Under the pieces are notes generated by a model that was given only the letters and a program-made list of their open reading frames with translations, had not been told where the DNA came from and searched no databases. From Brachycybe producta (taxonomy: Eukaryota > Arthropoda > Diplopoda > Playtdesmida > Andrognathidae), in NCBI GenBank assembly GCA_036925085.1, contig JAUPFP010000022.1, positions 2,247,501 to 2,311,500 of the forward strand: a stretch of DNA of 64,000 nucleotides, in the 5' to 3' direction. Shown here piece by piece: positions 22,701 through 33,079 of this stretch (position 1 is its first letter; every line of letters begins with the position of its first letter). A program made the position numbers and the translations under genes.

Positions 22701-23616
22701 ACAAAAGATGGAAACAGAAAACAAAAAGGAATTGAGATAAGATATGATAACCTCCTATTCGAAACGTGATTACACGAGAGAAAAGTAACTTACGACACGA
22801 GCAAAACTCAACTGAAGTCCAAAAACCATGTTGAGTTCCTTTCCCATGAACCAACTGACTGCGTACGTGTTCTGAGCAACGGCCAAAGACTCGCCACCGA
22901 TACTAGAAATCAAAAAAACAAATTATTATTGAAGAAACAGAGTTACGCATACTACAAAATTAAAAGAACCCAAAAACGAATCTTCCGGCCTCCATCAACC
23001 AAAACATGTTACAAAAAGCTCCTAACGCGAAAATAATCTAAAAAATCGAACAAAAATTGATCCTATTTAACGTCTTAACATCTTAAATATTGCAACAAAA
23101 CACAAAAATTAACAGATTTCTGTATATTTGTGTTAAAAACAGATGATATTAAACCTGTCCGATGAAAATAATTCCTGAGAAAATCGACGCTCCGAGTCTT
23201 ATTCCAAAAACTCTGTCAATAAGAAACCCTCCAAAGAAGCAAAGGATCACATTGGGCCATGAATACCATGAATAAAGGGCCATAAACGTTCCAGTATCAA
23301 CTTTCATGTCTTGTTTCATATGATTCTGAAGGGCTCCTGGGTTGTCAAAACAGAAATAACTTCCTATGAAAGAAAATGTGTTCTTGTTTATGAAATATGT
23401 GAACTTCATAAGAAACTTTTAACATGTGGACTCACCGAAACCCAAAAAACACATAAAAATTAACACAAAGAACCTGTGGACTGAACGCCGAGGATCACAA
23501 ATTAATGTTCCGCCACATCCCGTCAACTCTTCGTCCTCGGAAACATTCGAATCTCGTCTATTTACCGAATAAACGCCGGGAGTTAAAGAAGCAACATCAG
23601 AATCATCGACCGCCAT
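19702..23616 (-). CDS. MFSD1: MFSD1, lysosomal major facilitator transporter (9 exons)
   Basis: MFSD1 is a twelve-helix lysosomal transporter that exports small peptides and works with GLMP. Coding exons on the minus strand: 23616-23436, 23363-23155, 23037-22970, 22902-22794, 21618-21245, 21148-20935, 20184-20087, 20001-19889, 19808-19702. Phases agree throughout and give 490 aa (human 465). Signature matches to the human protein include FVLIFMCFLGFG, SWPNVILCFFGGFLIDRVFG, IGGESLAVAQNTYAVSW, SYYVAIFPFTGLGN, FAVDKTGRN and IPEHQLGTAYGVMQS. Intron 1 is only 72 nt. Introns 2, 3 and 6 use GTTTAA, GTTCTT and GTCTGT donors. A GTAAGT overlaps the stop codon at 19702, so a further tiny 3' exon is possible. 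The start matches an acidic N-terminus before helix 1. It lies head-to-head with KPNA3/4. Confidence 0.92.
20270..20500. repeat. foldback-family copy in MFSD1 intron 6
   Basis: Contains 'ttggaaactagaatagtaa', 'aaataaactttatatta' and the inverted 'tttattttgaaaaatattat'. It is a degraded copy of the abundant foldback family. Confidence 0.5.
21811..21949. repeat. 31-bp tandem repeat, four units
   Basis: Units start at 21811, 21842, 21873 and 21911. Each unit is 'aacttgttggctttttatac' followed by 'taaaaacgtta'. The last two units carry an extra 7-bp 'acgttaa' slip. It lies in MFSD1 intron 4 and directly abuts the palindrome at 21950. Confidence 0.85.
21950..22131. repeat. palindromic MITE in MFSD1 intron 4
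   Basis: The ends 'ttgttcaatttgaaaaacgg' and 'ttttttcaaactgaacaa' pair, as do 'ccaagaatcttgaatatttt' and 'aaatatttaagattcttgg'. The centre is near 22040. No coding capacity. Confidence 0.7.
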
Positions 23617-23779
23617 CTTCTAAGCCACCACTGTTTCTAAAAACAATAATCAGATTACACGGAGCTTTTATTTGCGATGAATAGATGGCGCTGATGCGCC
23701 CTCGGCTGTTCTTTTAACCAAGCACCTTTCCTTCATAACGGAAATGAAGGAGGAAGATAACTTTTAACCGTGCGGCACC

Positions 23780-23985
23780 ACAGGCATATAGAAATCGGGA
23801 CGAACATAAGTTGGTTCCGCCCTTTTTATGACGACCGGCAACTTCTAATTGGTTTGTTGTGTGGTTCGACGTTGAAAATAGCGGAGCATGTGACGTCAGA
23901 CTATATAACCAACCAATTAGAAGTTGTCAGTCGTCATAAAAAGGACGGAGCCAACTTAAGTTCGTCCCGATTTCTAATTGCCTGT
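23780..23985 (+). mobile_element. Mutator-like MITE, copy 3, with 9-bp target duplication
   Basis: A 206-bp copy flanked by tgcggcacc (23771-23779) and tgcggcgcc (23986-23994), 8 of 9 bases identical. The ends are 'acaggcatatagaaatcggg' and 'cccgatttctaattgcctgt'. A central TGACGTCA is present. It lies about 165 bp upstream of the MFSD1 start codon, inside the probable promoter region. Confidence 0.85.
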
Positions 23986-24175
23986 TGCGGCGCCCACTTG
24001 CATTATAACAGTGACAACTAGCCTCTCCCTCCGACCCACCAAAATTCAAGAAATTTTTTTAATGGAGATGCTAGCGCCATCTATTGTAATTCTCTTAAAC
24101 ATGAGTTATGTGTGTATATTTTTTCGAATTTTGAATTTTCTCTCTTAAACTCAAACCCCCCACACACCCACTAAC

Positions 24176-24240
24176 ATAGCCTAACCCAACACTAACCCAC
24201 TAATCTAACCTAACACTAACCCACTAACCTAACCTAACAC
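24176..24240. repeat. degenerate CCTAA (TTAGG-like) repeat
   Basis: About eleven variants of 'cctaac', 'actaaccc' and 'ctaacct' in a row. TTAGG is the common arthropod telomere unit, but the array is short and irregular, so it may be only a simple-sequence tract. Confidence 0.45.
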
Positions 24241-24962
24241 TTTATACATGGACTCTATGTAATAGTTGATCATAGCGCCCCTGTCTTCAAACATTAATTA
24301 AAAAGTTCTATGTTAAAAATCCTATACCTCAAAAAAAAGTTTTTGCTTTTTGGCAAAAAATTTTTTAATGGAGACGGTGGCTCCATCTACTTTGGCTGAA
24401 TTTTTTTAATTTTGTTTTAGGAAACATTCAAGGAATTAGAACTGCTGTTGCAATTGTCAGTTTTAGCTGTGGGGTTAACATCACTGCCTTCTGAACTGGT
24501 GTTCACAGGTTCAAATCTCAGTGGTGTCTTTTAAATTTTAATGTTTTTAAATTGTTGAAATAATCTTAAATACGTTTATTGTTAAAATTCTTGTTCTTAA
24601 AAAGTTTATTTTTAAATATATTATCAAGAAACAATTCTTATTTTCTTCCATGACCCTTCTACTTTCTATGGTCAATTTGTTTTTAAAAAAATTAAAATTG
24701 ACTTTTACGGTATGGGCCGTATGGCAAGCAATTTTTAAGGGGTCGACATCGGGTGTGAATCTCGTACACCCTTGAATTTTTTAAGTAACTGAAGCTCTAA
24801 GTACAGTTTGCGCCATCTATTGGCAACACTCAACTAAAGCACGAAATGCTCTAATACGGAAAGCTCTTAGTTGATTCACCTCTGTCAATAAAGCACTAGT
24901 GATTTCGCTGAGTATCACATGTACGCATAAACTAATGATGTCACAGCTGGTGAACATTTTAA

Positions 24963-24970
24963 TGACGTCA
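24963..24970. promoter_or_regulatory. TGACGTCA palindrome upstream of KPNA3/4
   Basis: A perfect cAMP-response/ATF-type palindrome 476 bp before the KPNA3/4 start codon and outside any recognised MITE. Confidence 0.35.
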
Positions 24971-25278
24971 GAAAAGGCAATTTCGAAATCGGAATGATAC
25001 TCGGCGGCGAACAGTTCTAATTCTCAAATTGCCATATTGTGTCTATTTAATGTTTTCGATTATTTAAAATAAAATTGTACAAACTCACTAGTATAAGATT
25101 TTTAATTTTTTTACAGTAGTTTCATAATTTCATGAATTGATTAAATGAGTTTTTAAACAAGTTTGATTTGTTATTTAAAATTGTTACAATAAACCTATTT
25201 GATATATGGACACATAATGGCCGTCATCACCAGTATGGTATAGGTAGGTAGATAAGAGACATGAATAAGACGTGTGAG

Positions 25279-25286
25279 TGACGTCA
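25279..25286. promoter_or_regulatory. TGACGTCA palindrome near the KPNA3/4 start
   Basis: A second perfect CRE-type palindrome, 160 bp upstream of the ATG. Its position suits a proximal promoter element bound by CREB/ATF factors; binding is inferred from the motif alone. Confidence 0.45.
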
Positions 25287-25445
25287 TCGATATATGCGTA
25301 CTAGCCGGCATTTTGATGGACCACAAAGCTGGAAACCGCATTAGGGACTGAGGTCGAAGTGTTGTGAAGCAATTTTTATACAGAAATAAGTAGTTTTTTT
25401 TAAAAAAAATATTAGAAAAATCAAACTTGAGAAAAAGAAAATAAG

Positions 25446-28400
25446 ATGTCCACAGAAGCGCTGAACAAATCGAGGCTACATACCTTCAAAAACAAAGGGA
25501 AAGACCAAGATGTAAGTTAAAGAAGAAGAAAAACGATAACGTTTTAGGGTTAAAGTCCTTCTTTTGAGATCTGAAAACCGTCTCGAAAACGTAGTATTTC
25601 TTCAATTTAACTGATCTGGACGTGAATTTCGGCATGAATTGATCTATTTAACTTACTTTTTTGACCGGTTTATCGTTATTTTTGTTGAAAAAACATCTAG
25701 AAAGAGTTTTGGGTGTCGTTTTCTGTAAGAAATCATCAAATAACGTGATTTCATGGTCGTTTTTTTTTTAAATATACGGTTAAAAACGAATTCTACAATG
25801 TTTAAAGAGAAAACGTCTAAACTCTGAAAAGTTCTGCGTTGTTTTCACTAATGAAACCTGTGAACTTATCGTTTTAGCCTCGTTTTCGTTGCAGAAACTT
25901 CTAGAACATATTTTCTGCATCGTTTTCAGGAAGAAATTATGAAATAACTAGTTTTCTTTGTTATTTTTATCGTATATTCTGCTAAAAACTAACTTTCTGC
26001 ATAGTTTTCAAGCCGAAAACTTGTAATTACTAAATTTCTGCTTCGTTTTTACAAAGATAGCATTTAAATACTAAACGTTCTCCATTGTTTTCTTTAATGA
26101 AACCTAACTGTTTATCTGTGTCGTTTTTAATCTAAAAAACATTAAAATAAACTTTACTTACGTATTGTTTCTGCCTTGTAAAACAGGAAATGCGACGAAG
26201 GAGAAACGAAGTGACAGTAGAACTACGCAAGAACAAGCGAGATGAATCCTTACTCAAACGTCGTAACGTCCCACTTTCTGATTCCGCCGAAGAAGACGAA
26301 GGATGCGATCACGGAATGAACCAAGCAAATTTGGAGACAATCGTTCAGAATGCGAGTAGCGATCTTCCGAGCGTACAACTGAGTGCTGTACAAGCAGCAC
26401 GGTAACATATTTCGATTCGAAACGCCAAATTCAAATTGTTTTAAGTAATTTCGTGTCATTATAGAAAACTCCTTTCAAGCGATCGGAATCCACCGATAGA
26501 CGACCTGATAACGTCCGGGATTCTTCCGATATTGGTTCATTGTCTCGAATGTCACGACAAGTAAGAACAGTTACGATTGAATGTTAAATCGGGGGTTTTT
26601 CTAATAATTTATTCGTTTTGTTTTCTTCAAAAGTCCTTCGTTACAGTTCGAAGCCGCATGGGCCTTAACGAATATCGCTTCCGGAACGTCGAATCAGACG
26701 AGAGCGGTCGTCGATTCTGGTTTAAACATCTTTCTTACGTTCTTTAAAAACGCAGAAAATTAAACATGAAGTGAAAACCGTTTTAACACGAAAAATCAGA
26801 TAACACAAACATATTTTCGGTCTGGTTCCTTAGAATAACATAAAAATTATTTCTTTTAAGACGAAAAAATATTCCAAGTCCTTCTAATTTGGCTTTAAAC
26901 GGTTTCCACTGCAAGAAAATCATTTCTGCATTTCATAATTCATGTTTTTGTTGTTGTAATTTCAGGTGCAGTTCCTCTTTTTCTGCAGCTCCTTCAATCT
27001 CCACATCAAAACGTGTGCGAACAAGCGGTTTGGGCTCTCGGTAACATCATCGGAGATGGACCTAGGTTACGAGATTACGTCATTAGTCTCGGCGTCGTAC
27101 AACCGCTATTATCTTTCATTCATCCCGATATTCCGATGACTTTCTTGCGTAACGTGACGTGGGTCATCGTTAATCTTTGTCGTAACAAAGATCCACCTCC
27201 TCCAGTCGAAACAATCAAAGAGATTCTTCCCGCTCTCGGAGCTCTGATTCATCATACGGACACAAACGTTTGCTCTCGAGATGATTTTTCTTTTCTGATA
27301 CGGCAATACTTTATAATTTGGTTTTTCGTCTTTTATAAAGATCCTCGTCGATACGGTTTGGGCATTGTCTTATTTGACAGACGGCGGCAACGAACAGATT
27401 CAGATGGTGATCGACTCCGGTGTCGTCCCTTATCTGGTTCCTCTTCTGAGTCATAAAGAGGTTAAAGTACAGACGGCGGCACTCAGGGCTGTCGGAAACA
27501 TCGTGACTGGATCAGATGAACAGACCCAGGCCGTTCTCAACTGTGACGCTCTTTCTCATTTTAAGTCGCTTCTTATGCATCAAAAGGAAAAGATAAACAA
27601 GGTAGAAAAAGATTAGTAAAATGTGGTTGCAATGGGTTTTCCCTTAAAGTAGCCATTTTGCAAAATATGCAAATGAAAGAGAAAGAATTTAGAATGGAAA
27701 TTTGGTTATTGTTGTTTCGTTAAATGCTATTGTTTTGGAAACTAGAAAAGTAATTAAATTATGTGTTTCGATTTTCTGATTATTCATCTTTTCGTGAGGA
27801 ACACTGGAGAAATTGAAAGCGTGTTAGAAACTAGAACGGTAGTTGAATCAATTTAATAGCAATTTTCTTGCTGGTATTTTTCATACAAATTCTCTTAAGT
27901 GAGTCATTTACTATTCTAGTTTCTAAAACAGTTTCCAGTTTCTTACTAAAGTTGCTTCTGAAATTGAAAATAAACAGTTTTATGAAAAATGTAATCCTTC
28001 ATTTGAATATTTTGAAATTGCAACTTATAAAAATGCATTTTAAACAGTAATTTAACGTAGGGATCACATTTTTGCTATTAATTCTATGTTCGTAGGAAGC
28101 GGTTTGGTTCCTTTCTAACATTACAGCCGGCAGCCAACAGCAAGTTCAGGCCGTTCTCGATGCCGAACTCATCCCACTCATTATTCACCACCTCACCAAA
28201 GTAAGGAAGGGGGTTAAACGAGCGAAAAGAACGAAAGGAATTTACTTTTTGTTTTGTTTTTTTCTGATGGCATTAGGGAGAATTTCAGACTCAAAAGGAA
28301 GCAGCTTGGGCAATTAGTAACCTTACGATAAGCGGCAATCGTAATCAAGTGGCTTACCTGGTCGTTCAAGGGGTCATTCCACCTTTCTGTAACCTCCTCT

Positions 28401-29683
28401 CGTGTCAGGACATTCAAGTGATTCAGGTTGTGTTGGACGGCATCAATAACATCTTAAAGATGGCCGGAACACAGCAGGTGGCTGTTTCGAACGCTATCGA
28501 AGAATGCGGAGGTCGGTTACGAGATCACAAAAACGTTGTAATCGGTTCGATTTTTCTTAAGGATTTTTTAATAAAAAAAAAACAATTTCAATATTGTTTT
28601 GAAGTAACTTGTGGATTTCGAGATTTGTTAGAAACTAGAAGGGTAAACGACTTTGCATCGAGTGTTTTCGTGATAATATCTTTTTAGATGTTTTATGAAC
28701 GGTTGGTTTTCGAACTCTGGTTATTCTGCATTTTATAAACAATAACGAGAAATTGAATGTGTGTTAAAAACTAGAAAGGTAGCTGATTAACTTAATAGTA
28801 TTTTTATGTTTGATGTCTTTCAAAATAAACTTTTTAGAGACTTTTAGCTGATAAAAAAGCTTATTTTAAAAGATTATCAATATGAAAATAATTTTAAGTG
28901 ATTGTGCTACCCTTCTAGTTTCTAAACCGTTTCACATTTATCTTAAAATATTTTAGGGACATTTTTTTTTAAAGAACAAACAGTATAAGGAGAAATTGAA
29001 AGTGTGTTAGAAACTAGAACAGTAGTTCGGTTACTTGATAGTATCCTCATCTTTGATATCTTTAAAATTGACAAAAAAAAGTTTTATTTTAAAATATATC
29101 AACATGAAAATATCCTTACTTTCTAGTAGTTTCTTTGTTTTCAGTTTGCACTTTAATATCAGCTTAAAATTAAAACATTTTGTGACAGTTGTTCATTTTA
29201 AAAGATATCGTCATGAAAATTATCTATGTCGTATCTTTTTCTCTTCTATTTTATATCTTATTTGATAATAAATCTTGAAATTCTTTCATAAGTTGCTTCT
29301 AATAAGACATTTCTAGGGTTTTGTTTTTTCTTGGAAGAAACGAACCGATTTTCTTTTCGGAATTTCATGCTAAATCGATCTTTAACATGATTTCTTTTGC
29401 TGAAAATACAAAAAAAAAATAACAGGTTTGGATAAAATCGAGGCACTGCAAAACCATGAGAACGTAGAAATCTACAAGTTGGCTTACGAAATTATCGACC
29501 AGTATTTCTCTGACGACGACGTAAGTTACTTCGTGTTCTAGTCTCTTCGTAGTAGAATCGATTAACGGGAATTTTTTCTTTTTTTAGGCCAATGAAGATC
29601 CTTCGCTTGTACCATCGACGTCGAAACAAGGATTCGAATTCGATCCTAATTCTGGAATGCCGACAGAAGGATTTAAGTTTTGA
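25446..29683 (+). CDS. KPNA4: importin subunit alpha, KPNA3/KPNA4 type (10 exons)
   Basis: Importin alpha binds nuclear localisation signals with its armadillo repeats and importin beta with its N-terminal IBB domain. Coding exons: 25446-25511, 26187-26401, 26465-26560, 26634-26719, 26966-27267, 27341-27601, 28096-28200, 28277-28511, 29426-29520, 29588-29683. Phases agree and give 518 aa (human KPNA4 521). The IBB shows [17 protein letters not shown] and LLKRRNVP. The armadillo region shows the conserved W..N helices ([68 protein letters not shown]). The C-terminus has [14 protein letters not shown] and PTEGFKF. These motifs place it in the KPNA3/4 (fly alpha-3) subfamily. Intron 2 is 63 nt. 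The donors GTTTAA, GTTTGC and GTCGGT are weak. Confidence 0.95.
27720..28070. repeat. foldback-family copy in KPNA3/4 intron 6
   Basis: 'ttggaaactagaaaagtaa' and 'tgtgttagaaactagaac' on the left face 'ttctagtttctaaaac' on the right, with 'tattttgaaatt'-like inner blocks. Degraded member of the abundant family. Confidence 0.55.
28620..29260. repeat. foldback-family copies in KPNA3/4 intron 8
   Basis: Two or three copies in tandem. One is nearly complete at about 28740-28960, with 'gttaaaaactagaaaggtag', 'tttcaaaataaactttt' and the inverted half ending 'cttctagtttctaaac'. Others lie at 28625-28690 and 28985-29240. They account for most of this 914-nt intron. Confidence 0.65.
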
Positions 29684-29782
29684 TGTCCGTTGAGAAGAGC
29701 TTACGGATTAGCTCGAACGATAACGTGACTGCGTTGAAACAAAATACCAGACTTTCGACTGAAGACTACGGACTAAATAAGA

Positions 29783-29788
29783 AATAAA
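29783..29788 (+). terminator. KPNA3/4 polyadenylation signal AATAAA
   Basis: AATAAA 100 bp after the stop codon, followed by A-rich sequence. A second candidate lies near 29842-29850. Confidence 0.5.
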
Positions 29789-29789
29789 G

Positions 29790-32700
29790 TTAATACAAAA
29801 AAAAAGACTTTACTTATAACGAACGGGAACTGCGATTCATAAATAAAATAAACAAAAAAAAAAGCGAAGCTGCTGCGCTAAAAATGTTCTATCGTTTTAT
29901 TTTTCCTTTTCGCTCCTTTTTTAAAAAAATACTTTATAAATTATATTAATTGCAATTTAATATCAAATAATTTTTTTTTGGCGCAGTGAAGAGAAAGAGA
30001 ACAGTTCGGGGAAAAAAAAGAAGTTCGAACGTTTTTTTGATTGTGGGGATAAATAAATTGAATATGTTCCCCCGTTATTTTAAATTAACTTTTTAGTGGA
30101 ACTGTTTTTTTGTTGTGATAATGGCTTTGAGGTTGTTCTTTCCGATCAGTAATCAATTGCGGAAATTAACGTATATATTGACATTATCGCTCGAGATTCT
30201 CATTGTATTTCGTTCGAAGCTTCGCTTTCTTTCTCTCCCCCTCTTTCGGATTCGTAAATTAATTTTTCCTTCAACCTATTTTCTAGTTTTTTTTTATTAT
30301 GGGAAGTTCTCTAGGTGTTTTTTTTTCGGCTCGATCTCTTTAGAGTACGGTTTCTCCTCTCTCCTTTTTTCCAAAGAAACATTGGGCTGTTTCAAAAAAA
30401 AATACGGTTCAGTTTTTTAGTTGCTCAAAAAAATAAAAATGAACGAAAACTGAAATTAGAAAAAAAAAAATATACATGAAACATGTATTTTGTCTAATAT
30501 GATATGTGTATATTTAAAAACGAAACTGATTGACAAGATTTTTACTTGTCGTTCTTTTTTTTTGTACAAAGATTTGTTACTTGAAGGAGGTTTGTCGATT
30601 TTTACCTCAAAAACATACAATTAAAACGATGTCTTTCATTTTTATTAAATTTCTTAATTATACACAAAGACTGATGAAATGGCCCAATGGTATCAATGGG
30701 CCCTTTCCCACCCTTCCGTATTATTATTTTCATTTCTGTTTTTGTGTGTTTAATTTTTTTTTTCTCTCCTACTTTCGAAAACCCATGAAATAAAATGTAA
30801 TTATTTTCATAATTATGCAAAGAATTTACAAATAACAAAATCTCAATCTTGTGTTTGGCTTTTTTTTTTCGTTTTTACTTTCTACGAATTAAAATTTACC
30901 AAGATTTTTTAATTGTGTATCATGTTTTTTGGGATAGTTGAAAAACAAAAATGAAATTGCTTATTTTTTTAAAGCTAAGTTTTTATTTTGTGCATTAATT
31001 TTTTGTTGTTGTTGCTTTTTTTTTTAAAATAATTTTTTCTTCAAAGAATGTTTTTTATTCATTGAATATTTTTTTCGCAGATACAAAAAATTTTTTATGA
31101 GAAAACGTTTTTCTTATTTTTGTGCCTTTTTTACACACACAACGTTCCCCTGAAAAATGTATTAAAATTGTTTTATTAAAATTTGAATAAATTAGCTAAA
31201 AGATAATTTTTTTATATTCTACAAAAAAAAAATTCTAAATTTAACTTAAGCTGGGTTTAAAGGTGTAAACACACTTCATCTTTCAGAAGCAAAATTAAGA
31301 AAAACTATACTTAGAAGTGTAGTTCAATCACACTTAAGGTAATTTCATGTTGATATTTATTCTAAAAAGAATCTTATGTGTTTGACAATGCCCCAACTTT
31401 AAGCAGACAATTTTTTTCTATAAAAGATTTTGAAACATTTAAACATAAAAATACTACCCAGCTACCATACCAGCTTAAGCTACCTCTTCTAGTTTCTATG
31501 ACACTTTAAATTTCTTTGTGAAAATGAAAATACGCTTCGAGTTTCTAAACACAATCACAGTTTGCACTCTGATTAGAGTTTGAAAGGAGCACAAGCAATT
31601 AAAAAACGGGATGAACAGAAGTTGGCTCCGCCCTTTTTATGACGAATGACAACTTCTAATTGGTTTGTTGTGTGGTTCGACGTTAAAAAGGGCGGAGCAT
31701 GTGACGTCAGACTACATAACCAACCAATTAGAAGTTGCGTTCGTCATAAAAAGGGCGGAGCCAACTTCTGTTCATCCCTTTTTCTAATTGCCTGTGAAAG
31801 GAGTTGACATCTTCACTTGTACTTGTAAATACGAACATACAATTCGTTTAATTAACTGTTATGATAATAAAGTAACAAAATTTACTGCCATAACAATTAG
31901 TTATAATGTACAATTTATAATACATTTAAAGAAAAACCATTTATTTAATAATTTTTATTAAAGTTTTTCTTATGAACAGAGGAAATTTGTTTTCCATTCG
32001 CAAATTCGAGATAGAAACTTTGCACTTAAAAGTTTAACTTCAAACCTTCTGAACAAAGTTCCTATTGATTAATACTAAAGATATAGGATCTTTTATTTCC
32101 AACATAGAAAAATCCTGTTCAAAGGGAATTGATAAAACTGGGTTTTTCTTTGTTGTGGAAGTTTCAAGTTTCCTTCTTGAATTTCGGTCTATGCATTTTT
32201 AAAAATATATACAGTTATGGAAAAATAAATTACACATATTTTAGAACATCTTTATGTAAAATTTTGTCTTAATAATTTGCTTTAATTATTAGTTAAAATT
32301 TATACACACTAATATAATTTTTTTTAATTAACTCGAAATGTATGCAGAGATTTTTGCCATACACCAATGAAATCCTAAAAATTACGAAACTTAAATGTCA
32401 AGTGTAGTTTTTTTTAAAAAAATAATTTTGACAATTCTTAAAAAAATAATTAAAATAAAATTTATCAAGACAAAAATTAACAATTATTCTTTCATAAAAA
32501 TGTATTAAAATATATGTACTTTTTCAATAAAGATTTATATGAAATATTGACTAGAAATCGTTAAAATTTAGCTGTAACGTGTGATTATTATTAATTTTTC
32601 CATAGAGCTGTATTTCAAATATAAATTTAAGCTCCACTGACAGTAAAATTGTTATAGCAAGCAATCCAATGCTACGTGAAATTTCCATTTTAGTAAAACA

Positions 32701-33079
32701 AAAAAAATATTCTTGTATAGACAAAGAATGTTTTAAAATAGAAAATAAAATGAAGAAAAAGGGAGAAAGCCTCTCTCAAAGTACATTTGACCTGAATTTA
32801 TTTCTTCATTCAGTGACTAAAATGAAAGGAAGTTGCAATTCAGTTAGTTTTTTTAAAAAATAATATGTATGTCCATATCTCTATATCACAAATTATTGAT
32901 TACATATTCAGTGACGTCATAAACGGATAATGCTTTTTTTTTCTCTCTCTTCATAGTATCATCCCCTCTATGAAGTGACGTCACTATTTTTTTTTTTTGG
33001 CCTATGGTACTTACTATTGTATGTAGGCCTTTTTTTAGTCTTCCCATTTTCTATTCATGTTATAAATTTTACAGTCAAT
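29790..33079. other. intergenic between KPNA3/4 and the IP3 kinase
   Basis: T-rich sequence, a foldback-family copy (about 31260-31560), one Mutator-like MITE (31591-31795) and a 'gaacaaagtt/ggttttt' repeat (31990-32190). Open frames here are low complexity. Two TGACGTCA or TGACGTCAC motifs (near 32911 and 32975) precede the first candidate exon of the kinase. Confidence 0.45.
31591..31795 (+). mobile_element. Mutator-like MITE, copy 4, with 9-bp target duplication
   Basis: A 205-bp copy flanked by gaaaggagc (31582-31590) and gaaaggagt (31796-31804), 8 of 9 identical. The ends are 'acaagcaattaaaaaacggg' and 'ttctaattgcctgt'. The arms have diverged slightly ('gatgaacagaagttggctcc'). The central TGACGTCA is intact. 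Confidence 0.85.

Larger units (their letters stand above)
23617..25445. promoter_or_regulatory. divergent 5' region between MFSD1 and KPNA3/4
   Basis: 1.8 kb lie between the two start codons. The region contains one Mutator-like MITE (23780), a CCTAA-rich stretch (24176-24240), several 'gccatctattg' boxes and two perfect cAMP-response-like palindromes closer to KPNA3/4. No additional coding exon is seen. Confidence 0.4.
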
